In this document: piece after piece, positions 1 through 4,963 of the stretch | Numbering within the stretch: position 1 is the stretch's first letter | Layout of the letters: every line of letters begins with the position of its first letter | Assembly: GCA_024654415.1 (NCBI GenBank) | Contig: JANLHQ010000013.1 | Span: 1 to 6,074 of the forward strand | Direction of reading: 5' to 3' | DNA length: 6,074 nt | Source of the DNA: Candidatus Azambacteria bacterium | Lineage (GTDB): Bacteria; Patescibacteriota; Minisyncoccia; GWC2-36-17; WO2-46-25 | Made by a program: the position numbers and the translations under genes | The notes under the pieces: model-generated | Seen by the model: only the letters and a program-made list of their open reading frames with translations | Databases searched by the model: none | Told to the model about the DNA's origin: nothing

Positions 1-108
1 ACATAGGGAGAGTATATTCGTCATATCGGTATCGTACGACTACCTCTCCGCCGATTCTTCATTCTTTGATTAGTGGTGCGGTTCAGATTTGAATTCGCGC
101 ACGCGCCC

Positions 109-137
109 TTGACTTGCTACACTGGATATGCTATATT
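109..137 (+). promoter_or_regulatory. sigma70-type promoter with extended -10 for the membrane protein/lipoprotein operon
   Basis: The -35 hexamer TTGACT (109-114, 5 of 6 to consensus) and the -10 hexamer TATATT (132-137, 5 of 6) are separated by exactly 17 nt. A TG dinucleotide at 129-130, one base before the -10, makes it an extended -10. Transcription would start near 144 and leave a 5' leader of about 75 nt before the first gene. This is the best promoter match in the window and fits strong, housekeeping-type expression. Confidence 0.75.
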
Positions 138-151
138 CATTGGCGTTATCA

Positions 152-184
152 GGCATAGTGTTTGATACCTCTGTGGCATAGTGT
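152..184 (+). repeat. 10-bp direct repeat in the 5' leader
   Basis: GGCATAGTGT occurs at 152-161 and again at 175-184, 23 bp start to start, about two helical turns. Both copies lie between the predicted transcription start and the ribosome binding site. Two same-facing copies at this spacing could be a regulator site, or a repeated RNA element in the leader. A chance duplication cannot be excluded. Confidence 0.45.
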
Positions 185-204
185 CGCAGAGAACTTGCAC
201 ATTG

Positions 205-211
205 AAAGGAG
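205..211 (+). promoter_or_regulatory. ribosome binding site that fixes the first gene's start at 220
   Basis: AAAGGAG lies 8 nt before the ATG at 220. The open frame extends upstream to a GTG at 181, but that codon has no Shine-Dalgarno, and starting there would put this site inside the coding region. The ATG at 220 is therefore the better start. Confidence 0.85.
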
Positions 212-219
212 AAAACGGT

Positions 220-723
220 ATGAAGCAGACACGGCAGAGCTACGAGAAAGCCGCAGAGCGTGGCCCGATGGCGATTGCCGTCAAAGTCATTCTCGTGGTC
301 TTCGCGCTCGGCATCTTCGTCTCGGTCATCGGATACGGCCTCGGCTGGTTCGGTGAGGTGGCGAGGGTCACGCAGAAGGAATTCGGACCTCGCGCGATGC
401 TCGAGAAGTACGAGTGGTTCAAGGACGCGGCCGCCCAGCTCGATAAGAAGCAGGCGGACATCACGGTCTACGACGGACGCATGACGGCGATGAACGAGAC
501 CTACAAAGATCTCGCTCGCCAGAAGTGGCCGCGCGAAGACCGCGAGCAGTACAACGTTTGGTCATCGGAAGTTGCCGGTGTCAAAGCGAACTACAACTCG
601 CTCGCCGCCGAGTACAACGCGCAGATGGCCAAGTTCAACTGGCGTTTCGCCAATGTCGGCGAGCTCCCGAAGGGTGCGGATAAACCGCTCCCCCGCGAGT
701 TCAAGTCGTACACCACCCAGTAA
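220..723 (+). CDS. hypothetical single-pass membrane protein with extracytoplasmic helical domain
   Basis: A 167-residue protein of no family I can name with certainty. The N-terminal tail of about 16 residues is basic (K2, R5, K10, R14), followed by one membrane segment at about 17-43 and then a polar, Tyr/Trp-rich domain, which predicts N-in/C-out topology. Residues 55-140 look mostly helical: Lys/Glu/Gln/Ala-rich with regular hydrophobics, probably a helical hairpin or coiled coil. The stretch at about 111-143, with repeated YN pairs (Y111-N112, Y125-N126, Y132-N133) ending in FNWRF, loosely recalls the helical repeats of LemA-type proteins, but that is only resemblance. The tail (147-167) is Pro/Lys-rich. 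It is first in an operon with the lipoprotein 30 nt downstream; both likely act at the cell surface, perhaps together. The coding sequence is GC-rich with many C- or G-ending codons, unlike the minus-strand genes, which suggests high expression or different ancestry. Confidence 0.85.
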   Translation: MKQTRQSYEKAAERGPMAIAVKVILVVFALGIFVSVIGYGLGWFGEVARVTQKEFGPRAMLEKYEWFKDAAAQLDKKQADITVYDGRMTAMNETYKDLARQKWPREDREQYNVWSSEVAGVKANYNSLAAEYNAQMAKFNWRFANVGELPKGADKPLPREFKSYTTQ

Positions 724-738
724 CCCCAGAAACAAAAG

Positions 739-745
739 AAAGGAG
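739..745 (+). promoter_or_regulatory. ribosome binding site of the lipoprotein gene
   Basis: AAAGGAG ends 8 nt before the ATG at 754. Sequence and spacing are almost the same as at the first gene of the operon, and the bases after it also match (GAAAACG against GAAACG), so the two translation initiation regions appear matched for strong expression. Confidence 0.85.
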
Positions 746-753
746 AAACGCAG

Positions 754-1317
754 ATGAAGAAGACACTCGCAGTTCTCGCCTCGATTGTCGCGCTCGGTTT
801 TTTTACCGGGTGCGATGTTCAGCCGAATGCTCAACCGCAGTCCGCTTCCGGCGTGAAGAAAGCCGAGGTGCACGTCCAAACAAATCCAGACGGTCTCACG
901 ACGGAACAGCAGAACATCAAGGACCGTTTGCTCGAGGACAACAAGTCCGGCTCCGTGAAGCACCTCTATGTCATCTCCGCCTACAGCGGGCAGGTCATCA
1001 TCTACTCGACTGTGCGCGGCAAGGTGACGAGCGGAGGGAAGCGACTCACGGCGACAACAGTGACCGGAAGTGGGGAATGGCACGGAGACCACTTCGACGT
1101 TTCCATCGGGAACCAAACTCACCGAACGGCGGAAGTCCTTCAAGACGACGGCACCTACGGCCATTCGGCGGACTATCTTTACTGGTGGGACACAAAGGGT
1201 GTGTACCATCAGCACTACGTCTCTGGCGGCCAAATCGTTCACGTCTCCAACCAACCCCTTGCGGTCAAGGGAATCATCATCAACATGGAGATCACCCAGA
1301 AGCCCGAGGAGAAGTAG
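754..1317 (+). CDS. hypothetical lipoprotein
   Basis: A 187-residue protein with a type II signal peptide: K2-K3, a hydrophobic core (5-17) and the lipobox F17-T18-G19-C20, giving a mature protein anchored at Cys20. Phe at -3 is off consensus, but G-C and the short charged N-region are typical. Residues 21-45 are a Gln/Ser/Pro linker. The rest looks like one small beta-rich domain: an aliphatic strand region (68-92), a Gly/Thr-rich turn region and an aromatic section (135-155) including Y141-L-Y-W-W. Nine His residues fall in the mature part, seven of them at 110-163 (H110, H113, H123, H137, H152, H154, H163), so metal binding is possible but unproven. I do not recognise a named domain. It follows the membrane protein gene by 30 nt, shares its promoter, and is followed directly by hairpins and a terminator. 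Codon use is GC-rich like its partner. Confidence 0.85.
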   Translation: MKKTLAVLASIVALGFFTGCDVQPNAQPQSASGVKKAEVHVQTNPDGLTTEQQNIKDRLLEDNKSGSVKHLYVISAYSGQVIIYSTVRGKVTSGGKRLTATTVTGSGEWHGDHFDVSIGNQTHRTAEVLQDDGTYGHSADYLYWWDTKGVYHQHYVSGGQIVHVSNQPLAVKGIIINMEITQKPEEK

Positions 1318-1318
1318 C

Positions 1319-1334
1319 GCGAGCCACGGCTCGC
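1319..1334 (+). other. short GC-rich hairpin directly after the lipoprotein stop codon
   Basis: GCGAGC (1319-1324) pairs with GCTCGC (1329-1334) around the tetraloop CACG. It starts one base after the TAG and 5 nt before the main terminator stem. No T-run follows it, so it is not a terminator itself; it may protect the 3' end of the mRNA or stop ribosomes interfering with the terminator fold. Confidence 0.5.
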
Positions 1335-1339
1335 TCACC

Positions 1340-1398
1340 AGCACCTTGCGGATCAATTCGTTCATCACGAATCCCGCAAGGTGCTTTTCATTTTTTTT
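1340..1398 (+). terminator. long intrinsic terminator of the membrane protein/lipoprotein operon
   Basis: A 12-bp perfect stem (1340-1351 with 1374-1385, arm AGCACCTTGCGG) is topped, after a small asymmetric internal loop, by a further 6-bp stem (ATTCGT 1356-1361 with ACGAAT 1367-1372) and a 5-nt loop. The T-run 1385-1388, CA, then eight T (1391-1398) follows at once. Eighteen base pairs and a two-part U-tract make this a very strong rho-independent terminator, 22 nt after the lipoprotein stop. Confidence 0.9.
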
Positions 1399-1419
1399 CA
1401 AAATCTCAAAGAACAATTT

Positions 1420-1472
1420 ATTGCGAAAACAAATTTTTTCAGCTATTCTTTACTCGTATTTGTTTTCGTAAT
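1420..1472. repeat. 15-bp-arm inverted repeat in the intergenic gap
   Basis: Arm 1420-1434 (ATTGCGAAAACAAAT) pairs with arm 1458-1472, with a single G-T wobble (1423 with 1469) and 11 uninterrupted Watson-Crick pairs at 1424-1434/1458-1468. The spacer is 23 nt. No U-run follows on the plus strand, so a terminator role there is unlikely. The arms lie over and just after a candidate promoter (1421-1449), as an operator would; it could equally fold in RNA. Confidence 0.6.
1421..1449 (+). promoter_or_regulatory. candidate promoter inside the inverted repeat
   Basis: TTGCGA (1421-1426, 4 of 6) and TATTCT (1444-1449, 4 of 6) are spaced by 17 nt. The region is AT-rich and lies just after a strong terminator, so anything transcribed to the right here would need its own promoter. 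The predicted start is about 1456, next to the right arm of the inverted repeat. The match is only moderate. Confidence 0.35.
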
Positions 1473-1498
1473 TATCAGCGCGAATTTTTCCGAAGCAA

Positions 1499-1545
1499 GG
1501 GTGCGGCGGAATTCCTCCCCCCAACCCACTCCTTCCGCCGCACCC
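1499..1545 (+). repeat. perfect 13-bp GC-rich hairpin with 21-nt C-rich loop
   Basis: GGGTGCGGCGGAA (1499-1511) is exactly complementary to 1533-1545. The loop (1512-1532) is almost all pyrimidine, contains six consecutive C (1517-1522), and carries TTCCTCC (1512-1518). CTCCTT (1529-1534) straddles the loop and the top of the stem. Both tracts are complementary to Shine-Dalgarno sequences. No T-run follows, so it is not a terminator. Confidence 0.75.
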
Positions 1546-1641
1546 GAGCGGTCAGGAATTTCTCAGGAAATGGTTTCGAGCCGTACGTAAAGATACACCA
1601 TAAAAATCGGCATTACAATCATTATCGTTAAAGAGAGCTTC

Positions 1642-1675
1642 AATGGCCCCGTAAAAAATGCGGGGCTATTTTTTT
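1642..1675 (+). terminator. intrinsic terminator overlapping the DedA stop codon
   Basis: GCCCCG (1646-1651) pairs with CGGGGC (1661-1666), extended by a G-U pair and three A-T pairs (1642-1645 with 1667-1670), with a 9-nt A-rich loop. Seven T (1669-1675) follow on the plus strand, so it works best for rightward transcription. Its right arm contains the DedA stop codon (1666-1668 on the minus strand). For the leftward operon the same hairpin is followed only by a weak U-tract (CTCTCTTT in minus sense), so it may act there as a poorer terminator or 3'-end stabiliser. Confidence 0.75.
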
Positions 1676-2262
1676 GAGTTTTTGCGATGCGCGAGATATT
1701 CCAGCGCAAGCGGAATCAGGGAAACGAATATGATAAGCAGGACGATTGGCACAAGATAGCGCTCGAGGTTTGGAATAATACTGCCAAGGTAATACGCGAT
1801 GCCAGTCACGCCAAGACCCCACAGCGCACCGCCAATAAGATTATAGGTGAGAAATGTTTTGTATCGCATGTGCCCGACGCCGGCAAATATCGGCGCAAAT
1901 GTACGGACAATCGGGACAAAGCGGGCAAGAATGATTGTTTTACTACCATACTTCTCGTAAAAGATCTTCGTACGCTCAATGTTTTTTTTATTAAAAAATA
2001 GCGAATCTTCATTTTTAAATATCGCAGGACCAACTTTCCGCCCGAACATGTACCCGACGGTATCACCGAGGACCGCTCCTGCAAATACAAGCGGTGCGAG
2101 AATATAAAAATCAAGGAATCCTTGTGATGCTAATAGACCCGCGGTGAAGAGTAAGCTATCACCGGGGAAAAAGAATCCGAAAAATAGACCTGACTCTGCA
2201 AACACTATTGCAAAAATTCCTACATACCCAACTGTTTTTACAAGCTCAACGATATCAAACAT
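1666..2262 (-). CDS. DedA/SNARE-associated (VTT-domain) family membrane protein
   Basis: A 198-residue integral membrane protein of normal family length. The DedA hallmarks are all there: F21-A-E23-S24 with F32-P33-G34-D35, G66-D67-T68-V69-G70-Y71, the amphipathic F101-Y/G106 segment, R114-F115-V116-P117 with R120-T121-F122-A123-P124 and G128, and N141-L-I-G-G. E23, D35, R114 and R120 keep the spacing (12 and 6) of the Glu, Asp and two Arg residues known to be essential in E. coli YqjA. Family members are membrane-bound, proton-motive-force-linked and implicated in lipid carrier or phospholipid flipping and envelope integrity; the substrate here is unknown. The C-terminus (191-198) is basic and likely cytoplasmic. 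The start overlaps the end of the ATPase gene by 8 nt and has no Shine-Dalgarno, so translation is probably coupled. It is last in the operon, and its stop codon sits in the terminator stem. Confidence 0.92.
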   Translation of the reverse strand: MFDIVELVKTVGYVGIFAIVFAESGLFFGFFFPGDSLLFTAGLLASQGFLDFYILAPLVFAGAVLGDTVGYMFGRKVGPAIFKNEDSLFFNKKNIERTKIFYEKYGSKTIILARFVPIVRTFAPIFAGVGHMRYKTFLTYNLIGGALWGLGVTGIAYYLGSIIPNLERYLVPIVLLIIFVSLIPLALEYLAHRKNSKK

Positions 2263-4930
2263 GTCGTTTTTGTGTGCTGATTAATTTTCTTATTTCTTCT
2301 GCGACGATAATAGAAGATGCAACCGCGAGCGCGAAAGCCCAATCATACCATGAAAGCGATACCGTACGAAGTATTGTCTGCATAAACGGTGCGTATATCG
2401 CCATAACTTGGAGGCATATAACAAGTGCCGTTGCTCCCACAAGATACATATTGGAAAAAGGGTTTGTTCTAAAAATTGATGTGTTTTCTGATCGACAGTT
2501 CCATACGTTGAGCCATTGAAATGCGGCAAGCACCAGGAGTGTCATGGTCATTGCCTTTGGAAGATCATTTACATAGTATTCATTGAATACATAAAGCGAG
2601 CCGATCATCATAGGAATTGCCATTACGAACATACGGCGCACCATGAGTGAGTCAACGAGGTATTTCTTCGGACGTTCGAACGCTTTATTCAAAAGCCCTT
2701 TTTCTTTCGGGTCCATTGCAAGAGAAATATCAAGAAAGCCGTCAGTAACGAGATTCAGCCATAATATCTGCGCGCCGAGAAGAGGAAGTGGAAACCCAAT
2801 AATAAGTGCTCCTGTAATAGTTAATACTTCACCTAGACTGGTGGAAAAAAGATATAATATTACTTTTTTTATAGTGTTATAAATCGCGCGTCCTTCTTCG
2901 ATTGCAGCAACAATGGTGCTGAAATTATCATCGAGAAGCACAATGTCGGCTGCTTCTTTTGCAACATCAGTGCCGATCTTTCCCATCGCCACCCCAAGAT
3001 CTGCCGCAACCAATGATGGCGCATCGTTGATGCCGTCGCCCGTCATTGCAATAACATCCCCGCGCTGTTTATATGCCTGTATGATGCGGAGTTTGTGATC
3101 AGGTGTTACGCGCGCAAACACAGAAACATTATCCAGCCGTTGTGAGAGCACGGTATCATCCATTGCCTCAACGTCCTCGCCGGTAAGAACAATATCTCCT
3201 TCCTTGAAGATGCCCGCCTCTTTTGCGATGGCGGTTGCGGTTATTTTATGATCCCCAGTGATAAGTACTACAAGCATGCCTGCCACTTGTGCTTGTGCAA
3301 TTGCCTCTGGTACTTCTTCGCGGAGGCCATCTAGGATGCCATACATCCCCCCAAAGGTGAGCTTGGGGATATGATCATGCGTTTCAAATTTTGAATCACG
3401 AGGAAGCTCTGCAGTGCCAAAGGCGATAACCCGCATGCCGTTTTTAAGCATGGCAAAAAATGTCTTTTCAAGCTCATTTTTTGCCGCAAGCGTCAGTGGT
3501 TCTGCGTGACCGTCTGTATAAATCGCGTTTGAGAATGACATTACCACCTCGGGCGCACCAACCACGGTGATATATTGCCCCCCATCTTTTAAATGTGATG
3601 TTGCGTGATATTTTGTTTTGTAATCAAATGGTATCTCACTTATTTTTGGGGCTTCGTGTTCGAGCGCGCTTTTATTGAACCCGACCTTCTGCGCAAAAAC
3701 CAGTAATGCCGCTTCTGTGGGGTCACCAGAGACGGCAAATGTCTTTGTTTCATCAATGAACATCGTGTGCGCATTTGCACAAAATGAAGCAACTTTCCCC
3801 GCATGTATCAATTCAGGGTGAGCGAGGGGGTCTACGGTATCATCGCCAAGCTTAATATTACCATTGGGATCATAGCCGACCCCTGACACCTCAAAGTGCT
3901 TGCCATCAATAAAGACTTCCTTTAGCACCATTTCATTTTTAGTAATAGTACCGGTTTTGTCGACGGCAATTATGCGTGCGTGTCCAAGTGCCTCAACTGC
4001 TTGTAGATTTTTCACAACCGCATTGCGTTTTGCCATTCTAAATACTCCACTTGCAAGTACAATGGTCATTACGATAGGGAGGCCCTCGGGGATAATCGAC
4101 ACCGCCAAAGAGACAGAAGTGGTAAACATCTCAATCCCTGATTTTCCTATGGAAACTCCAATAAAAAAGAACCCCCCGACAATGATCCCCGCTACCACAA
4201 CAATAAGGCGGGAAAGGTAGCGCACACTTGCTTTGAGTGGGATTTCTGCATCGATTAGTGCGATGGATTGACTGATTTTGCCAATGACAGTGTCGTTTCC
4301 AGTTGCCACAACCACCCCTCTGCCGTTGCCAGCCATAACATAGGTGCCCTTAAACACCATATTTTGCTGATCGGAAACGGGGAGATTCTCGGTGGGGATC
4401 GCATCGACTATTTTATGAACCGGGTGTGATTCTCCGGTAAGTGATGCTTCGGCAATCGCAAGATTCGCTGACTCCAGTATGCGAGCATCGGCAGCTATCT
4501 TTTCTCCCTCCTGTAGAATAAGGATATCTCCCGGTACAATATCAGTGTCAGGAATAATAACCTCTTTTCCATCGCGTAGTACGGTCGCATCCGTTTGCAC
4601 AAATCGCTTGAGCGCAGAAAGTGTATTCTGCGCTTTTCCCTCTTGGATAACTCCGACGATCGAGTTAAATAGAAGGACAAAAAAAATAACTCCAGCATCA
4701 ATAAATTCTCCAAGAAAAAAAACGACTACACCAGCGGCAACGAGGATAAAAATAAGTGGGCTTTTGAACTGACGCAAAAACAGCACGAAGAGCGTGTCGG
4801 TCTTACCCTCTGCTACTTTATTTTTTCCGTGTATAAGGAGTTGGCTCTCAACTTGCGTCGTCGTGAGCCCTTCGCTTATATTTGTCTGCAGTTTTTTTTC
4901 TACATCAGGGAGCGAAAGGTCATACCACAT
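2255..4930 (-). CDS. P-type cation-transporting ATPase (P2A, Ca2+-ATPase-like)
   Basis: An 891-residue full-length P2-type ATPase. Order: cation-ATPase N-domain (2-45, starting W2-Y3-D4-L5 as usual), M1-M2 (55-95), actuator domain with T165-G166-E167-S168, M3-M4 (240-300) with P281-E282-G283-L284-P285, phosphorylation site D324-K325-T326-G327-T328, nucleotide domain with D403-P-T-E and F435/K440, hinge T558-G559-D560, T630-G-D-G-I-N-D636, then M5-M10 (685-880). Ion-site residues by alignment to SERCA: E282 (E309), E701 (E771), N726 (N796), T729 and D730 (T799, D800) are kept, but S698 replaces N768 and Q805 replaces E908. One-ion Ca2+ export is thus likelier than two, though the ion is not certain. 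The near-invariant Lys of the KGAPE motif is V457. There is no Shine-Dalgarno before the ATG; a small hairpin lies just upstream. It is the second gene of the operon and overlaps the DedA gene by 8 nt. Confidence 0.93.
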   Translation of the reverse strand: MWYDLSLPDVEKKLQTNISEGLTTTQVESQLLIHGKNKVAEGKTDTLFVLFLRQFKSPLIFILVAAGVVVFFLGEFIDAGVIFFVLLFNSIVGVIQEGKAQNTLSALKRFVQTDATVLRDGKEVIIPDTDIVPGDILILQEGEKIAADARILESANLAIAEASLTGESHPVHKIVDAIPTENLPVSDQQNMVFKGTYVMAGNGRGVVVATGNDTVIGKISQSIALIDAEIPLKASVRYLSRLIVVVAGIIVGGFFFIGVSIGKSGIEMFTTSVSLAVSIIPEGLPIVMTIVLASGVFRMAKRNAVVKNLQAVEALGHARIIAVDKTGTITKNEMVLKEVFIDGKHFEVSGVGYDPNGNIKLGDDTVDPLAHPELIHAGKVASFCANAHTMFIDETKTFAVSGDPTEAALLVFAQKVGFNKSALEHEAPKISEIPFDYKTKYHATSHLKDGGQYITVVGAPEVVMSFSNAIYTDGHAEPLTLAAKNELEKTFFAMLKNGMRVIAFGTAELPRDSKFETHDHIPKLTFGGMYGILDGLREEVPEAIAQAQVAGMLVVLITGDHKITATAIAKEAGIFKEGDIVLTGEDVEAMDDTVLSQRLDNVSVFARVTPDHKLRIIQAYKQRGDVIAMTGDGINDAPSLVAADLGVAMGKIGTDVAKEAADIVLLDDNFSTIVAAIEEGRAIYNTIKKVILYLFSTSLGEVLTITGALIIGFPLPLLGAQILWLNLVTDGFLDISLAMDPKEKGLLNKAFERPKKYLVDSLMVRRMFVMAIPMMIGSLYVFNEYYVNDLPKAMTMTLLVLAAFQWLNVWNCRSENTSIFRTNPFSNMYLVGATALVICLQVMAIYAPFMQTILRTVSLSWYDWAFALAVASSIIVAEEIRKLISTQKRHV

Positions 4931-4942
4931 AATAGGATGAAT

Positions 4943-4958
4943 GGCGATAAGGATCGCC
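4943..4958 (-). other. intercistronic hairpin between permease and ATPase genes
   Basis: GGCGAT and ATCGCC form a perfect 6-bp stem around a 4-nt loop (CCTT in the minus-sense RNA). It lies in the 33-nt spacer, 12 nt before the ATPase start codon and 5 nt after the permease stop. No U-run follows, so full termination is unlikely. It could be an RNA processing or stability point that sets the ratio of the two products, or occlude or present the unusual, Shine-Dalgarno-free ATPase start. Confidence 0.45.
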
Positions 4959-4963
4959 GAGGG

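Larger units (their letters stand above)
1456..1675 (+). ncRNA. candidate small RNA in the 3'-3' intergenic gap; no convincing gene at 1399-1665
   Basis: The stretch between the first terminator and the end of the DedA gene has no open frame with a usable start and ribosome binding site. It contains a candidate promoter, a perfect GC-rich hairpin (1499-1545) with a pyrimidine-rich loop, a short direct repeat TCAGGAA (1552-1558 and 1563-1569), a small GAAA/TTTC inverted repeat (1567-1577), an AT-rich single-stranded-looking part (1588-1640), and an intrinsic terminator with seven T (1642-1675). A promoter, a structured body and a terminator with nothing obviously translated between them is the usual form of a trans-acting small RNA, here about 220 nt. 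Alternatives are a decayed gene or structured 3' regions of the two converging operons. Nothing known, such as 6S, tmRNA, SRP or RNase P RNA, is recognised. Confidence 0.3.

Noticed and set aside
1..108. Short open frames running in from the left edge (stops at 71-73 and 90-92).
   Set aside because: They are too short to tell the end of a gene from chance, with no recognisable residues and no terminator after them. I see nothing assignable here.
181..219. GTG at 181 as start of the membrane protein gene.
   Set aside because: No Shine-Dalgarno precedes it, the added 13 residues would be encoded across the strong ribosome binding site at 205-211, and the ATG at 220 is ideally spaced.
562..1416. 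A 284-codon minus-strand open frame antisense to the plus-strand operon.
   Set aside because: It is a long antisense shadow caused by GC-rich codon bias. It has no ribosome binding site, begins in the terminator and covers two well-supported genes.
1381..1590. A 69-codon plus-strand frame whose middle looks like a signal peptide followed by a Ser/Pro-rich tail.
   Set aside because: Its only standard start (GTG 1381) lies in the terminator stem, and no ribosome binding site precedes it or the ATT at 1420. The second half simply reads through the 13-bp hairpin. A decayed secreted-protein gene is not fully excluded.
810..1631. A 273-codon plus-strand frame overlapping the lipoprotein gene.
   Set aside because: It lies in the +2 frame of the lipoprotein gene, is Arg/Pro/Ser-rich without domain features, and runs through the terminator.
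1399..1675. CRISPR, tRNA, riboswitch or known housekeeping RNA in the gap.
   Set aside because: There are no regularly spaced repeats, no cloverleaf with CCA-type acceptor and no recognisable conserved riboswitch core.
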